A stretch of DNA of 64,000 bases from JABDIP01 sp965237625 (GCA_965237625.1 CBDEGD010000012.1:62001-126000), one strand, 5' to 3'; numbered from the stretch's first letter, positions 26,417-37,986 are shown. Numbers and translations: made by a program. Notes: generated by a model not told the origin, from the letters alone.

Positions 26417-28564
26417 TTAGAAACCCAAACTGGCGTCACACTGATCTTCTTTGTCACCGTCCACGTCGTTGGTCGGCGGCAAGCCACCAGGATTGGGGGA
26501 GAGAGAGTTCCCGCGGCACTGCAGGTTCCCTTCAATGACGTTCAGGCTGACAAAAGCCTGCACGGCGCTTCCGGACACCCTCACGTTCCCATCGATATGG
26601 TTGGAGAAGATATTCACAAATCCCCCCTGGGCATTCGAGGATTGCACGTTGCCGTCGACGATGGAATCCGAGACCTGACAGCCGTTGGGCGCCGCTGCGC
26701 CGGCGCAGCGGATATTGCCATCGACGAAGGTCGACAGGACGACCACCGAAGAGCCCGGATTGCCCTCGACGTTGCCGTCGACCTCACCGCCGAAGATGAA
26801 CAGCTGCGAGCCGGCGACCGCCTGGACATTCCCGTCGACGGTTGCCGAAGACAAGACGCAAGCCCCGCCAGGGACCGCCACGACGTTGTCGAAACTCCCG
26901 GTCAAGGTGGTATTGCAAAGGGTCGGGCCTGAATCGTGATCGGCGATGATTTCGTCGATCGCAAATATCGTGGTGGTTCCACTGACTTCGTACGCCACGG
27001 CCAACAGCGGTTTGCCGATCGGGCTGTCCGTCGCGGAAATGAAGGCCAGGCCTTCCGGCGCGAGATCGCCGGCGGTGCCGAGTGCGGCGTCGCCGGTGAA
27101 GTCCCGGGTGTTGATGTATTGCGCGAAAATCGGATCGTAGGGGTCCGATACATCGTACACCACGATTCCGCCGATACGCTCCAGACCTATGAAGGCGTAG
27201 GTACGACCGGAAACCTCTCCGACCGTCAGACCCTCGGGCTCCGGGCCTTTATCGTCGCTGCGGTTATCGAATGAGCCGTTCTCGTCGTTGGTGGAATTGA
27301 ACTCCTCGTGGAAGTGCGCCACCGTGATCCGCTGGAGGTCATCGCCGCTGTCGAAGACCTGGTTGACCGGGCCGGTACTCCAGATCGAAAAGGAGCGGGC
27401 GCCGAAGGAGAAGATCTCGTCGAAGTCGCCATCATCGTCGGTGTCGCCGATGGTGTTGGTGACCGTGAGGGCGCCCAGATTCGTATTCTGCTGCAACGCC
27501 GCCGCATTCGGGAATGCGGTTGGATCCAGCAGGAGATCCGCCACCGACTCTTCCTCGCTGAAGGTGTCGTAGTCCCGGGCATCGCCCTCATTGGCGGTGA
27601 TCAGGAAGGTTTGGCCGTCGACCTGATACGACGCGATGGTGTCCGGCTGATACATGCCGTTGGTGGGCCAGGGCGTGGGATTGATGAGGCCGTCTTCATC
27701 GCTGGCGTCAAAAGTGTTCGTGCCGCTGCCGTGGTCTTTGAAACCCAGCCCCGAAAGGCCGGACACGGTGGCGGTGGCGATATCGATCACGGCCACCGCG
27801 TTGTTTTCCTGCAGGGTGACCCAGGCAGTCAGCGAATCGTCCGAAAAGGCGATGTATTCGGGCTCCAGATCCTGGGCGACCGTTGCCGAGGGGCCGAAGA
27901 TCCGAATGCTGGGGTCCAGCGAAGCGCCGTTGAAGGCCCGGAAGTCGATATCGACGACAGTAGCGTTCGCGACGCCGTTCCGCAGGTCGACAATGCTGAC
28001 CGAGCCCTCGGGATCGATGCTGTAGTCATCGCTGGGTTCGCCCTCGTTGGCCACCAGCACCCAGTCGCCGTTGGGCGAAAAGCCGACCATGTCCGGTAGC
28101 GCAGAGGTCGTTTCCCCCAGCCCGCCCATCGGCAGATCGCCCACCACGAGGCGCTTCAGGAAGTTGCCGTCGGTATCGAAGAAGATAACGGCGCCGGGTG
28201 CCTGCTTGTTCACGTTTTCGACCGCCGCAGCCACGATGCCGCCCTGGACGGCAACGCTGTTGGCTTTCGCGTCGTCGGCCGTGACGGTGACCGAGATCGG
28301 AGCCAAGGCCTGTGGATTGCTCGGATCGCTGATGTCGAGGACATCGATCGTGGCGGCAGACCCGTTGACGACGAACAGCCGTTGGGTCGCCGGATCGTGC
28401 GCCACGATCTCCGCGGCGCCGCCATCGAAGACTCCGGTGGCAAAAGTGCCTAGCGGCGTCAATTCGATGCTGTCCGCCGCGCACGCGGATATCGGAATCG
28501 CGCAGAAGACGAGTGGAATCGTAAACAGAAGAGACTTGGTGTATTCGAATTTATTGCTTTTCAT
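26417..28564 (-). CDS. Choice-of-anchor I family exported protein with C-terminal VDGN repeats
   Basis: Exported protein of 715 residues. The N terminus has a signal sequence ending ISACAADS; ISAC also fits a lipoprotein box, so it may be lipid-anchored. Residues about 30-540 form the choice-of-anchor I propeller-like region (GVFDGGAAEIVAHDPATQRLF, GNFLKRLVVGDLPMG, VANEGEPSDDYSIDPEGS, LITANEGDARDYD), seen in proteins near phytases and alkaline phosphatases. The last 150 residues carry six repeats built round [VI][DE]GN[VIL], each 20-27 long, which predicts a bactofilin-like beta-helix. AAGGGGGA precedes the ATG. Confidence 0.85.
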   Translation of the reverse strand: MKSNKFEYTKSLLFTIPLVFCAIPISACAADSIELTPLGTFATGVFDGGAAEIVAHDPATQRLFVVNGSAATIDVLDISDPSNPQALAPISVTVTADDAKANSVAVQGGIVAAAVENVNKQAPGAVIFFDTDGNFLKRLVVGDLPMGGLGETTSALPDMVGFSPNGDWVLVANEGEPSDDYSIDPEGSVSIVDLRNGVANATVVDIDFRAFNGASLDPSIRIFGPSATVAQDLEPEYIAFSDDSLTAWVTLQENNAVAVIDIATATVSGLSGLGFKDHGSGTNTFDASDEDGLINPTPWPTNGMYQPDTIASYQVDGQTFLITANEGDARDYDTFSEEESVADLLLDPTAFPNAAALQQNTNLGALTVTNTIGDTDDDGDFDEIFSFGARSFSIWSTGPVNQVFDSGDDLQRITVAHFHEEFNSTNDENGSFDNRSDDKGPEPEGLTVGEVSGRTYAFIGLERIGGIVVYDVSDPYDPIFAQYINTRDFTGDAALGTAGDLAPEGLAFISATDSPIGKPLLAVAYEVSGTTTIFAIDEIIADHDSGPTLCNTTLTGSFDNVVAVPGGACVLSSATVDGNVQAVAGSQLFIFGGEVDGNVEGNPGSSVVVLSTFVDGNIRCAGAAAPNGCQVSDSIVDGNVQSSNAQGGFVNIFSNHIDGNVRVSGSAVQAFVSLNVIEGNLQCRGNSLSPNPGGLPPTNDVDGDKEDQCDASLGF

Positions 28565-29431
28565 GGAATCCCCCTTCCACAAGATGCTTGGTCATCCGGC
28601 ATCCAAACGGACAACCGGACAATTGATTTGGAGGCATGGCAAAAAGCCCCATACCGCCATTTTCGCAATCAACCCACGGCACTACTCCCTGATCAGTCCC
28701 GGACCATTGCAAGTCCGACGACCCCAGAGCCACGGGCCCCCAAGCTTCGGGCGACGCTCGAGAACATCGCCCGAAGTTTGGAGGGCCTTCATTCGGTTCA
28801 CGTTTTCACCTTCAATCATTGTCTGGAATTGTGGCCGTCTCCCGCCGCACGATGCGCAGCAACAGCCGGAAGAACCCCGTCTGCAAGCGCGGCGAGTGGA
28901 AAAGCCAGTTTTCCGGAGGCTGTAAGTCGCTGAATCATCTTCGCCTCCCCCACCCGACGGCGATGTATTTCCGCGGTCACTATAATGGGCCAGGCCCAGG
29001 TTCACGCTCGTTCCAGGCCAGAAAACCCGTTCGAGCATTCGCGAAGCTTGATTGTTCATGCGCCCCCCAACAAGCTTTTCCTGGCGCCTTCGCTAATCAA
29101 ACTGGCGCCATAAGCCCGACTTTTTTCTTAGTGACTTATTTTCAGCAAACCATATTCGCAAAAAACATATACAAAATCAAGAAGAAATTTCAATTTATAC
29201 TAAGATTTTTATCTAAGATACGAAATGATTACTAATATCGAATATTTTTTATTATAATATCATTTAACATCACGATGAATTAGTTGCGACGTGGAAAATA
29301 ATGCACTGGGCCGAGTGCGCCCCGACTCCCAAATGAATCTCTGCAGCGTCTGGACGGTGATCGCTCACCGGATCCACAACACAGGCGCAGGGGCCGGATC
29401 GCCTCTGCGCGCTCTGAAACCGGGCATCCGG
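28565..29431. other. Long intergenic region with an AT-rich tract
   Basis: About 870 bases between two minus-strand genes. Bases 29110-29285 are strikingly AT-rich (for example TTTTTTATTATAATATCATT), unlike the rest of the window. Frames open through it (28682-29059 minus, 28819-29235 plus) have no start site or composition I would trust. It may hold a promoter, a small RNA or the edge of a transferred block. Confidence 0.5.
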
Positions 29432-30475
29432 TCAGAAGGTGCCGGATGTCTCGTACATGAAACGCGCATTCATCAGGGTGACCAGAGCGTCGCCCTCCAT
29501 GCGGTCGTATCGCGCCACACCTGAATACTGCTCCAGGGTATCCCGCCCTGTTTCGGTTTCATGCATCCGCTCGAGAATCGCCGCCAGCCGGGCCTTGACG
29601 GCGGGATCGAGCGAACTCCGCACCAGCATGAGCGAACGAATGATCGGGTCGGACACGTGAATGATGACCAGATTGCGCCGATCGGCTTCCGAAAAATCTT
29701 CCGCCTCCGACCAATCGGCGTTGCTCATGGCGCCGGCCGCCGCTGTCCCGCGCAGCACCATGCCCACGGCACCGCCACCGCCGCCGTCACCAACATCGGA
29801 AAAGGAGAAGCCGATGCTGCCGGCCGGCGGCGATGCCACGGGATCGGTAAGCTCGACCATATTATATCCTGCCCGCGCCAACAGGGATCGCGGCACCAAA
29901 TAGGCGGACGTCGAACTCCGTTCCTCAAACGCGATACTGCGCCCGACGAGATCGCCGAGGCTGTCGATGCCGCTGTCGCGTCGCACGAAGATTATTGACG
30001 TGTAAGACGAAACGCCGCCCTTCCATTCGCGCAACATCATCTCCGCCAGGCCGTCACGCTCCAATTCGATAGCGCCAAAGGCCGTCTCGGATACCAGATC
30101 GACCTCGCCTCTGCGGAACAGCTCCGTCATCTCTTCCAGCGTGTCGACCAACCTGATGTCGACTCCGGAGAACCCCTGACCGGCAAATTCGAGCGACAGG
30201 TAGTTCGCCATGGCCTGCAGGCGGGGCAGATATTTGGACACGTTGGTGCTAATCCGCCCGATCACCAGTCGGTTGCCCATCGAACTCGGCCGAAGAGCCG
30301 GCAACGGGGCGCCTACGCTGGCCGCTGCGCGCGATTCAACAACGGAGGACCGAGACGCGCTCTCAATCACCAATCCGCGCCCACCCGCGTGGCTGTCCTC
30401 ATTTGTTGATAGATAGAAAAATATTGCGGCTCCACCGACCAGAACCGCCGAAAATGCGATGATAATTCTGTACAT
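29432..30475 (-). CDS. PhnD-like phosphate/phosphonate-type periplasmic binding protein
   Basis: Exported protein of 347 residues. It starts at MYRIIIAFSAVLVGGAAIFFYL, a signal anchor, followed by a Ser/Ala-rich linker and, from about residue 85, a PhnD-type solute-binding domain: GRISTNVSKYLPRLQAMANYLS, DLVSETAFGAIELERDG, IIFVRRDSGIDSLGDLVGRSIAFE, TSAYLVPRSLLARAGY and IIHVSDPIIRSLMLVR. No permease or ATPase gene lies nearby, so it may be the sensor part of a signalling pathway, as some PhnD-like proteins are, rather than a transporter subunit. Confidence 0.82.
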   Translation of the reverse strand: MYRIIIAFSAVLVGGAAIFFYLSTNEDSHAGGRGLVIESASRSSVVESRAAASVGAPLPALRPSSMGNRLVIGRISTNVSKYLPRLQAMANYLSLEFAGQGFSGVDIRLVDTLEEMTELFRRGEVDLVSETAFGAIELERDGLAEMMLREWKGGVSSYTSIIFVRRDSGIDSLGDLVGRSIAFEERSSTSAYLVPRSLLARAGYNMVELTDPVASPPAGSIGFSFSDVGDGGGGGAVGMVLRGTAAAGAMSNADWSEAEDFSEADRRNLVIIHVSDPIIRSLMLVRSSLDPAVKARLAAILERMHETETGRDTLEQYSGVARYDRMEGDALVTLMNARFMYETSGTF

Positions 30476-30810
30476 AAAAAGGCCCGCCAAGCAGTTGTGA
30501 GAACCCGAGCACAACCATGAATATACGTGCGGAGTTAACAGAGAGTTACAACCAATAGAGGAAGCATTTTAACTTTAATTGAATTAACTGTTCAAGATAC
30601 ACTCTTACACAGACCGTGCGAAGATGTCGGCATGCGCAACCGAGCTCGGCGGAGACTAGGTTAATCCGCGATGCCGATCACTCGCTCGCGAGGGCTGATA
30701 GCCAAACAGCGCCAATTTGACGGCGCGATCCGACGAAGCCTCTGTGCCTCTGCGCCTCCGTGGTGGATAATCGCTCGACACTGGCAACAGCCCTAGACTG
30801 AGGACAGGGA
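30476..30810. other. Intergenic region between divergent genes
   Basis: About 335 bases holding the promoters of the PhnD-like gene (leftward) and the Lrp-domain gene (rightward). Bases 30520-30615 are AT-rich (TTTTAACTTTAATTGAATTA). No open frame or palindromic repeat was seen; a CTCTGTGCCTCTGCGCCTCC stretch near 30740 resembles sequence at 41029 and 25799. Confidence 0.5.
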
Positions 30811-31053
30811 ATGCAGACGATCTTCGTGATGGTGAAATGCGAGTTGGGCAAGGTGTATGAGGTGGCCGCGGAGGCCGTCGATACAGTCGAGCAGGTCTCC
30901 GAAGTGCATTCGATCTCGGGCAGTTTCGACCTGATGGTGAAGTGCTATCTGCCCGCCGATATGGATATCGGTCACTTCGTGACCAGCCAGATCCAGACCC
31001 TGCCCAACATCAAGGACACCCAGACCATCATCACCTTCAACGCGTTCACCTAA
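30811..31053 (+). CDS. Stand-alone Lrp/AsnC ligand-binding (RAM) domain protein
   Basis: Protein of 80 residues made only of the effector domain of Lrp/AsnC regulators, with no DNA-binding helix-turn-helix. The beta-alpha-beta-beta-alpha-beta pattern is visible, with VEQVSEVHSISGSFDLMVKCYLP in the ligand-binding centre. Such stand-alone RAM proteins form octamers or decamers and may bind amino acids to tune a partner. It begins 26 bases before the cyclase gene, so the two probably share a transcript and the RAM protein could sense a signal for the cyclase. Confidence 0.9.
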   Translation: MQTIFVMVKCELGKVYEVAAEAVDTVEQVSEVHSISGSFDLMVKCYLPADMDIGHFVTSQIQTLPNIKDTQTIITFNAFT

Positions 31054-31078
31054 GCGCCGCCGCCCGGACCGCCGCCCC

Positions 31079-32440
31079 ATGCAGGGCGCTCCGATGGACG
31101 CCGAAGCGCACCGGCTGATCGCCGAGGCCGAGTTGAAGGCCGAGCGCATCGTCGCGATCATGCGGATGGTCGTCGCCGCGGTGCTTGGACTGGCTTTCGT
31201 GGCGGCGGTGCTGGGCCGGCCGCCAGCCGACGACAGCGTGCTCGCCCGGCAGGTTTCTCTCGCTCTTGTGACCATTGGCAGCTATCTGGTGCTGGGCGTC
31301 GTTGCCTTTGCCACCGCCCGGCCACCCTTCTTCCGGTATTGGATGTCGTGGCTCTTCGCCACGCTGGATGTCGGGTTCATCCTGGCCAGCGCCAAGTTTG
31401 GCCTGGACAACGCCGCCATCTCGGCCAACTACACAGCGGCATTCCCGGTGGTCTGGCTGACCCCGATGGTGCTCGCCTTCGGGGCGCTGCGCTACAACCC
31501 GCGGCTTCAAGCCTATGTGGCGGTGCTGCTGATTGCCGGGTTGTTTCTCACCATGGAATTCGACTCCCGAACCGGCCCGCTGAGCGAGGTGCCGCCGGCC
31601 CACCTGGTCGGGCTGTTCGAGGGGCCGCCCAACATCATGCGCCTGGTGATGATCGGCTTGGCCGGGCTGGTGCTGGTGATTTCGGTCGGCCGGGGCCGGA
31701 GCATGCTGCTGCGCGCCATCGACGAGACCAGGCGCCAGGCGCGGCTGACCCGCTATCTGCCGCCCAAGATCGCCAATTGGATGGTCGACACACCGGCATC
31801 GGCCGCCAGGGCCGGGCGACGCCAGTCTGTCGCCGTCATGTTCGTCGACATCCGCAATTTCACAACGCGGGCGGAGAGCCTGGATCCCTTGGAACTGGGT
31901 GTCTTCGTCGGAGAATTCCGCCGCCGGGTCTCCGCCGCCGTGGCCGCCCATGACGGCGTAATCGACAAGTTCATCGGCGATTCCGCCATGGCGTTGTTCG
32001 GGGTTCCGGAGGCCGGACCCGACGATGCCGCGAACGCCCTGGCCTGCGGCAACGCGATCCTGGTTTCGCTGGACGGATGGAATGCGGATCGCGCGGCCGG
32101 AGGCGAAGACAACGTCGCCTTCGGCATCGGTATCCATTGGGGCGACGTGTTCAGCGGCGCTATCGGCGACGAGTCCCGGCTGGAATTCACCGTTCTCGGC
32201 GACACCGTCAATGTCGCCGCCCGCATCGAGCAGGAGACCAAGGCGGCGGAACTGCCGCTGATCGTCTCAAAGGACCTGCTGGACGCGGCGGGCGCGGCGC
32301 AAGATGGCTGGACCGCCCTTCCCGACCGCCAATTGCGGGGGCGAAAGAGGCCGGTGGCGCTGTTCGGTAAATGCGGGCTCGAGCGGGCTGGCCGATCGGC
32401 CGAAGAATATGAAGCCGACACGAATCCCGACACTGGCTGA
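31079..32440 (+). CDS. Membrane adenylate/guanylate cyclase
   Basis: Class III nucleotidyl cyclase of 453 residues that makes cAMP (or cGMP). About five to six membrane helices occupy residues 20-215. A linker (RQARLTRYLPPKIANWMV) leads to the catalytic domain, about 250-430: VAVMFVDIRNFTTRAESL and DKFIGDSAMALFG supply the two metal-binding Asp, and FTVLGDTVNVAARIEQ the base-binding and transition-state region. The pre-catalytic YLPP motif is common in alphaproteobacterial cyclases. The ATG at 31094 is an alternative start. The Lrp-type effector gene lies directly upstream. Confidence 0.9.
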   Translation: MQGAPMDAEAHRLIAEAELKAERIVAIMRMVVAAVLGLAFVAAVLGRPPADDSVLARQVSLALVTIGSYLVLGVVAFATARPPFFRYWMSWLFATLDVGFILASAKFGLDNAAISANYTAAFPVVWLTPMVLAFGALRYNPRLQAYVAVLLIAGLFLTMEFDSRTGPLSEVPPAHLVGLFEGPPNIMRLVMIGLAGLVLVISVGRGRSMLLRAIDETRRQARLTRYLPPKIANWMVDTPASAARAGRRQSVAVMFVDIRNFTTRAESLDPLELGVFVGEFRRRVSAAVAAHDGVIDKFIGDSAMALFGVPEAGPDDAANALACGNAILVSLDGWNADRAAGGEDNVAFGIGIHWGDVFSGAIGDESRLEFTVLGDTVNVAARIEQETKAAELPLIVSKDLLDAAGAAQDGWTALPDRQLRGRKRPVALFGKCGLERAGRSAEEYEADTNPDTG

Positions 32441-32460
32441 AAGCCGCCTTTTCCACCAAC

Positions 32461-32604
32461 GTTGTCCCCGGACTTGATCCGGGGACCCACTCAACCGTCG
32501 ACGCGAACCAAGGGATTCCAGGCGCTGGCAGCACAGTCGCCCTGCCGCCGTCGACGGTCCGAGGCGGCTGAGGAATGGGTCCCCGGATCAAATCCGGGGA
32601 CGAC
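32461..32604. repeat. Dispersed repeat, family C, copy 1
   Basis: GTTGTCCCCGGACTTGATCC at the left and its complement at the right frame an interior of about 100 bases. The interior is nearly the same as that of copy 2 at 37843 (for example AACCAAGGGATTCC and GTCGACGGTCCGAGGCGG), which means the whole unit spread as one piece. Confidence 0.85.
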
Positions 32605-32768
32605 GCTGGGTTTGGTGGCTGCAAATCAGGGGGCCGGAAACCAGCCGGCCCACCGCCCATTCTCGACTACCGCCACATCCACTCCCGGCGGCCCATTCGG
32701 CTGGGTCTTGTGCCACGATATTTTAAGCCTAAACTATTTGTATCCAGAGCGTGCACACGAGGACGGCC

Positions 32769-35057
<2,289 letters not shown>

Positions 35058-35076
35058 GGGGAAGACCGTTCGACCC

Positions 35077-35415
35077 CTAACCCGACAGCGTCACCTCGGC
35101 CAACACAACGCCGTCGGCTGAGAGGAAACTCGCCTGGACCTTACGGACCCCGGCAACGCCGAGCAGCCGGCAGGCAACCGGGACCAGCTCCCGGCTCGGC
35201 AGGCCTGACAACAGGCCCGAGACGGACAGCCCGCCATCGACCGTGTCGGACACTTCCGGGAACGGGCAGCCGAGCTTTTCCAGCCGGCCGCGCAGCGCGT
35301 CCATGATATTCGGGCCCTGATCCGCCTCGATGATCACCTGTAAGACAGGCGGTCGGGCGGGCACGAAATCGGGTTCGGATGGGTCGATTTGGGAAGAATG
35401 TTCGGCGCCAGGCAT
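35077..35415 (-). CDS. Small protein of unknown function, ACT-like beta-alpha pattern
   Basis: Predicted protein of 112 residues, not recognised. The first 30 residues are polar and Pro-rich; then VLQVIIEADQGPNIMDALRGRLEKLG, a Gly-rich turn (VDGGLSVSGLLSG), RELVPVACRLLGVAGVRKVQASFLS and VVLAEVTLSG give an alternating strand-helix pattern like a small ferredoxin-like or ACT domain. The ATG giving MPGAEHSS was chosen; one seven codons earlier is possible. It converges on the hydroxylase gene, ending 19 bases from its stop. Confidence 0.55.
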   Translation of the reverse strand: MPGAEHSSQIDPSEPDFVPARPPVLQVIIEADQGPNIMDALRGRLEKLGCPFPEVSDTVDGGLSVSGLLSGLPSRELVPVACRLLGVAGVRKVQASFLSADGVVLAEVTLSG

Positions 35416-35653
35416 AGCGCTGTCCTCGAATAGCAATTAGTGGAATCGGAATTGGCCGCGCGTGAACCCTATCGGGTGCCGCCCGGCATTCGTTTCCACA
35501 TGGTGCTATTCGAAGAGAACATTGTGTCCGCTCTATAGCGTCGGTTGCGTGCCGCGTCAATGTGCGGCTAAGGTTGGTGGCCGGTCCGTCAGGGAATCAT
35601 CCGGCAAGACTGGCTCCGGCTTTGCCATCCCTTTCCAGGAGCAGCAACCAGCG

Positions 35654-36391
35654 CTACTGCGGTAGATACCCGGCGAACTCCTTCTCCACCGCCTTCGGAT
35701 CGGCGGCCAGCCCTTGCGCGACGCCGGTCGCCATATCGCCCGGATAGACGTCCTCGATACCCGCCTCAACCGCGTCGAGGGCGGCAGAGACCACTCCGGT
35801 CGGCTGCATCTTCGGGATCTCGAGGCCGGCGGTCATGTCGGTTTCCACCGCGCCCGGCATGACGCCGACGACCAGCGTGCCCTGGGCCGCCAGCTCGGCC
35901 CGCACGCCCTGGGTCAGGCTGAGCGCCGCCGCTTTCGACGCGCAGAGCGAGCCCATCAGCGGCAGGTTCACCCGCGCCAGGATCGACAGCATGTTGACGA
36001 TCACGCCGCCGCCATTGGCCTTCAGCACCGGCGCGAAGGCCCGGCACATGTCCAGGGTGCCGAAATAATTGGTGTCCATCTCCCGCCGGGCCGGGGCCAG
36101 GTCGTCGGCGCCCAGCAGGGGCGTGTTGTTGTTGAAGCCGGCATTGTTGACCAACAGGGTCACATCGGATGCACCGGCCGCCGCAACGTCGACCGCATCC
36201 GGATTGGTGATGTCCAGCGCCACCGGCACCACGCGCCCGCCCCCGGCTTCGACCAGATCGGCGATCGCCGACGGCTCGCGGGCGGCGGCATAGATCTTCG
36301 CCGCGCCCCGCGCCAGCAGCCCTTCCACATAGGCCCGGCCGATGCCCCGGCTGGTGCCGCTGACGAGCGCGACGCTGCCCTGTATGTTCAT
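35654..36391 (-). CDS. Short-chain dehydrogenase/reductase, catalytic Tyr missing
   Basis: SDR-fold protein of 245 residues. The NAD(P)-binding motif TSRGIGRAYVEGLLARG, the LDITNPDAV segment and LLVNNAGFNNNTPL are normal. The active site, usually Tyr-x-x-x-Lys, reads MGSLCASKAAALSL, so Leu replaces Tyr while the Lys and the preceding Ser (NMLSILARVN) remain. Without Tyr a normal reduction is unlikely; the protein may have lost activity or act in binding. The ATG at 36389-36391 gives the usual short N terminus. An alternative reading of the base calls cannot be excluded. Confidence 0.85.
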   Translation of the reverse strand: MNIQGSVALVSGTSRGIGRAYVEGLLARGAAKIYAAAREPSAIADLVEAGGGRVVPVALDITNPDAVDVAAAGASDVTLLVNNAGFNNNTPLLGADDLAPARREMDTNYFGTLDMCRAFAPVLKANGGGVIVNMLSILARVNLPLMGSLCASKAAALSLTQGVRAELAAQGTLVVGVMPGAVETDMTAGLEIPKMQPTGVVSAALDAVEAGIEDVYPGDMATGVAQGLAADPKAVEKEFAGYLPQ

Positions 36392-36519
36392 GATGACGCC
36401 TCCCCTGTTCTTATGCTGCGGACGTTTCCGTCTCTTCAATCAGCATAGAGCAGTCCGCGCCAAGGTGAACCTCTCACCATTGCGGATGACTCCCTGCCCG
36501 CTCAACCCTTCCCACTATC

Positions 36520-36607
36520 GTCATTCCCGCGAAGGCGGAATCCAGGGATCACGATCGCGCCGCTGTCCGCATTGGAAAATCTGGATTCCCGCCTTCGCGG
36601 GAATGAC
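36520..36607. repeat. Palindromic intergenic repeat, family B, copy 2
   Basis: GTCATTCCCGCGAAGGCGGA and the complementary TTCCCGCCTTCGCGGGAATG flank a loop of about 45 bases. It lies between the SDR gene start and the AEC transporter gene end. Confidence 0.8.
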
Positions 36608-36645
36608 AACGAGTTGAAGAGAAAGAGCGGCCCAATTCCTTGGCC

Positions 36646-37584
36646 CTACCCCACCCCGAGCACATACAGCAGAGCCGACAGGGTGCCGATGGTGATGCCG
36701 GTGGAGACCAGCACGGCGGTCGCCGCCTGGGCGATACCGGTGCCGTAGCGCTGAGCGAAGAGGTAGGCGTTCACCCCGGTCGGCAGGGCCGCCATCACCA
36801 CCGCGACCGAAGCCCAGAGCGGGGTCACGTCGAAGACCCGGGTCGCCAGCAGCCAGACCAGCAGCGGGTGGACAAAGATCTTCAGGCCGATCAACACGGC
36901 CGACTCGCCCAGGCTGCCGGCGATCCGGTATTGGGCAAGGGATGCGCCCATGGCGAAGGTGGCGCAGGGCAGCGCTGCCCTCCCGAGCGTCTCGGCGATA
37001 GCGTCGACCGGTCCGGGAATGGACAGGTCCAGCAGGTTGAAGACCAGGCCCAGCGCCAGCCCGACCACGATCGGATTCTTCGCCATGCCGATGGCCGTCA
37101 CCATGGGCAGGCGGCGCAGTCCCTGGCCGCGCCCCCGCCCGGCCTCGATCACCGCCGTGCCGGTCGGCAGCAGCAACAGACTGTGGAAGGCAACCAACAG
37201 GAACACCGGCAGCGCCGCGGAATCACCGAACGCCGTCAGGATCAGCGGAATGCCGAGCAGCACCGTGTTGGAATAGCCGGCTGTCAGCCCAGCCGCCCCC
37301 TGAGCTTCAAGCGGCTGGCCGAACAGCAGCCCGGCACTGGCCATGCCCAGACCGAACACGATCAGCGCGCCGATGTAATAGGACAGCAGGAAACCCCACT
37401 CGATGGTCTCCGGCAGCGCCACCTGTCCAAGGGTGCGGAACAGCATGATCGGGATGGCGAAATTGAACACGAACTGGGACAGACCGCGGATCGCCCCCTC
37501 TTCGAACCATTTGGCCTTCGCCGCCACGAAGCCGAGCACGACGAGCCCGAAGACCGGCAGGATGATGTCGAGGATCAGGGACAT
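36646..37584 (-). CDS. AEC family transporter (auxin efflux carrier type)
   Basis: Inner-membrane secondary transporter of 312 residues with about ten helices. Family traits: ILPVFGLVVLGFVAAKAKWF at the N terminus, SQFVFNFAIPIMLFRTL, GYSNTVLLGIPLIL with the conserved Asn in the middle of a helix, RAALPCATFAMGASLA, and VMAALPTGVNAYLFAQRYG. AEC members carry malonate, malate or other organic acids. The substrate here is unknown. The ATG at 37584 was preferred over a GTG three codons upstream. No regulator lies beside it. Confidence 0.92.
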   Translation of the reverse strand: MSLILDIILPVFGLVVLGFVAAKAKWFEEGAIRGLSQFVFNFAIPIMLFRTLGQVALPETIEWGFLLSYYIGALIVFGLGMASAGLLFGQPLEAQGAAGLTAGYSNTVLLGIPLILTAFGDSAALPVFLLVAFHSLLLLPTGTAVIEAGRGRGQGLRRLPMVTAIGMAKNPIVVGLALGLVFNLLDLSIPGPVDAIAETLGRAALPCATFAMGASLAQYRIAGSLGESAVLIGLKIFVHPLLVWLLATRVFDVTPLWASVAVVMAALPTGVNAYLFAQRYGTGIAQAATAVLVSTGITIGTLSALLYVLGVG

Positions 37585-37624
37585 GACGGTCACGGACTCG
37601 GATGGTGGCCTGCCGGTCCGTCAC

Positions 37625-37687
37625 CGTGCACTTCTCCCCTGCGGGAGAGGTCGGTGAGCCGAGCGAGCCGGGTGAGGGGTCGCGCGG
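37625..37687. repeat. Family A repeat, half copy (copy 2)
   Basis: CTTCTCCCCTGCGGGAGAGG followed by TGAGCCGAGCGAGCCGGGTG and GAGGGGTCGCG: one arm only of the family A palindrome, upstream of the AEC gene. Confidence 0.65.
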
Positions 37688-37842
37688 CGTCCGCCGCGCA
37701 ACTGACTGCCGCCAATATCGCCGCAGCAAGCCATTAGCGCAAACACCACGCGCGCTGAATCATCAACCCACCCCGCATCGTCCTCGGACTTGATCCTACG
37801 GCATTCACACATCTGCGCAGCGGCGGCGCCAACGCCACACAT

Positions 37843-37986
37843 CGTCGTCCCCGGACTTGATCCGGGGACCCACTCAACCGCCGTCGCGAACCAAGGGATT
37901 CCGGGCGCTGGCGGCACCGTCGCCGGGCCGCCGTCGACGGTCCGAGGCGGCTGAGGAATGGGTCCCCGGATCAAGTCCGGGGACGA
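37843..37986. repeat. Dispersed repeat, family C, copy 2
   Basis: Same ends and interior as copy 1 at 32461, here with a perfect CCCCGGACTTGATCCGGGGA tip. Further pieces (CGGACTTGATCC near 37789 and GGACTTGATCCGGGCACGAC near 38060) stand on either side, so the 37585-38108 gap is a pile-up of repeat fragments without a gene. Confidence 0.85.

Noticed and set aside
28819..29235. Plus-strand frame in the AT-rich gap
   Set aside because: No ribosome-binding site and a Lys/Phe/Ile-rich tail coded by AT-rich sequence; not protein-like.
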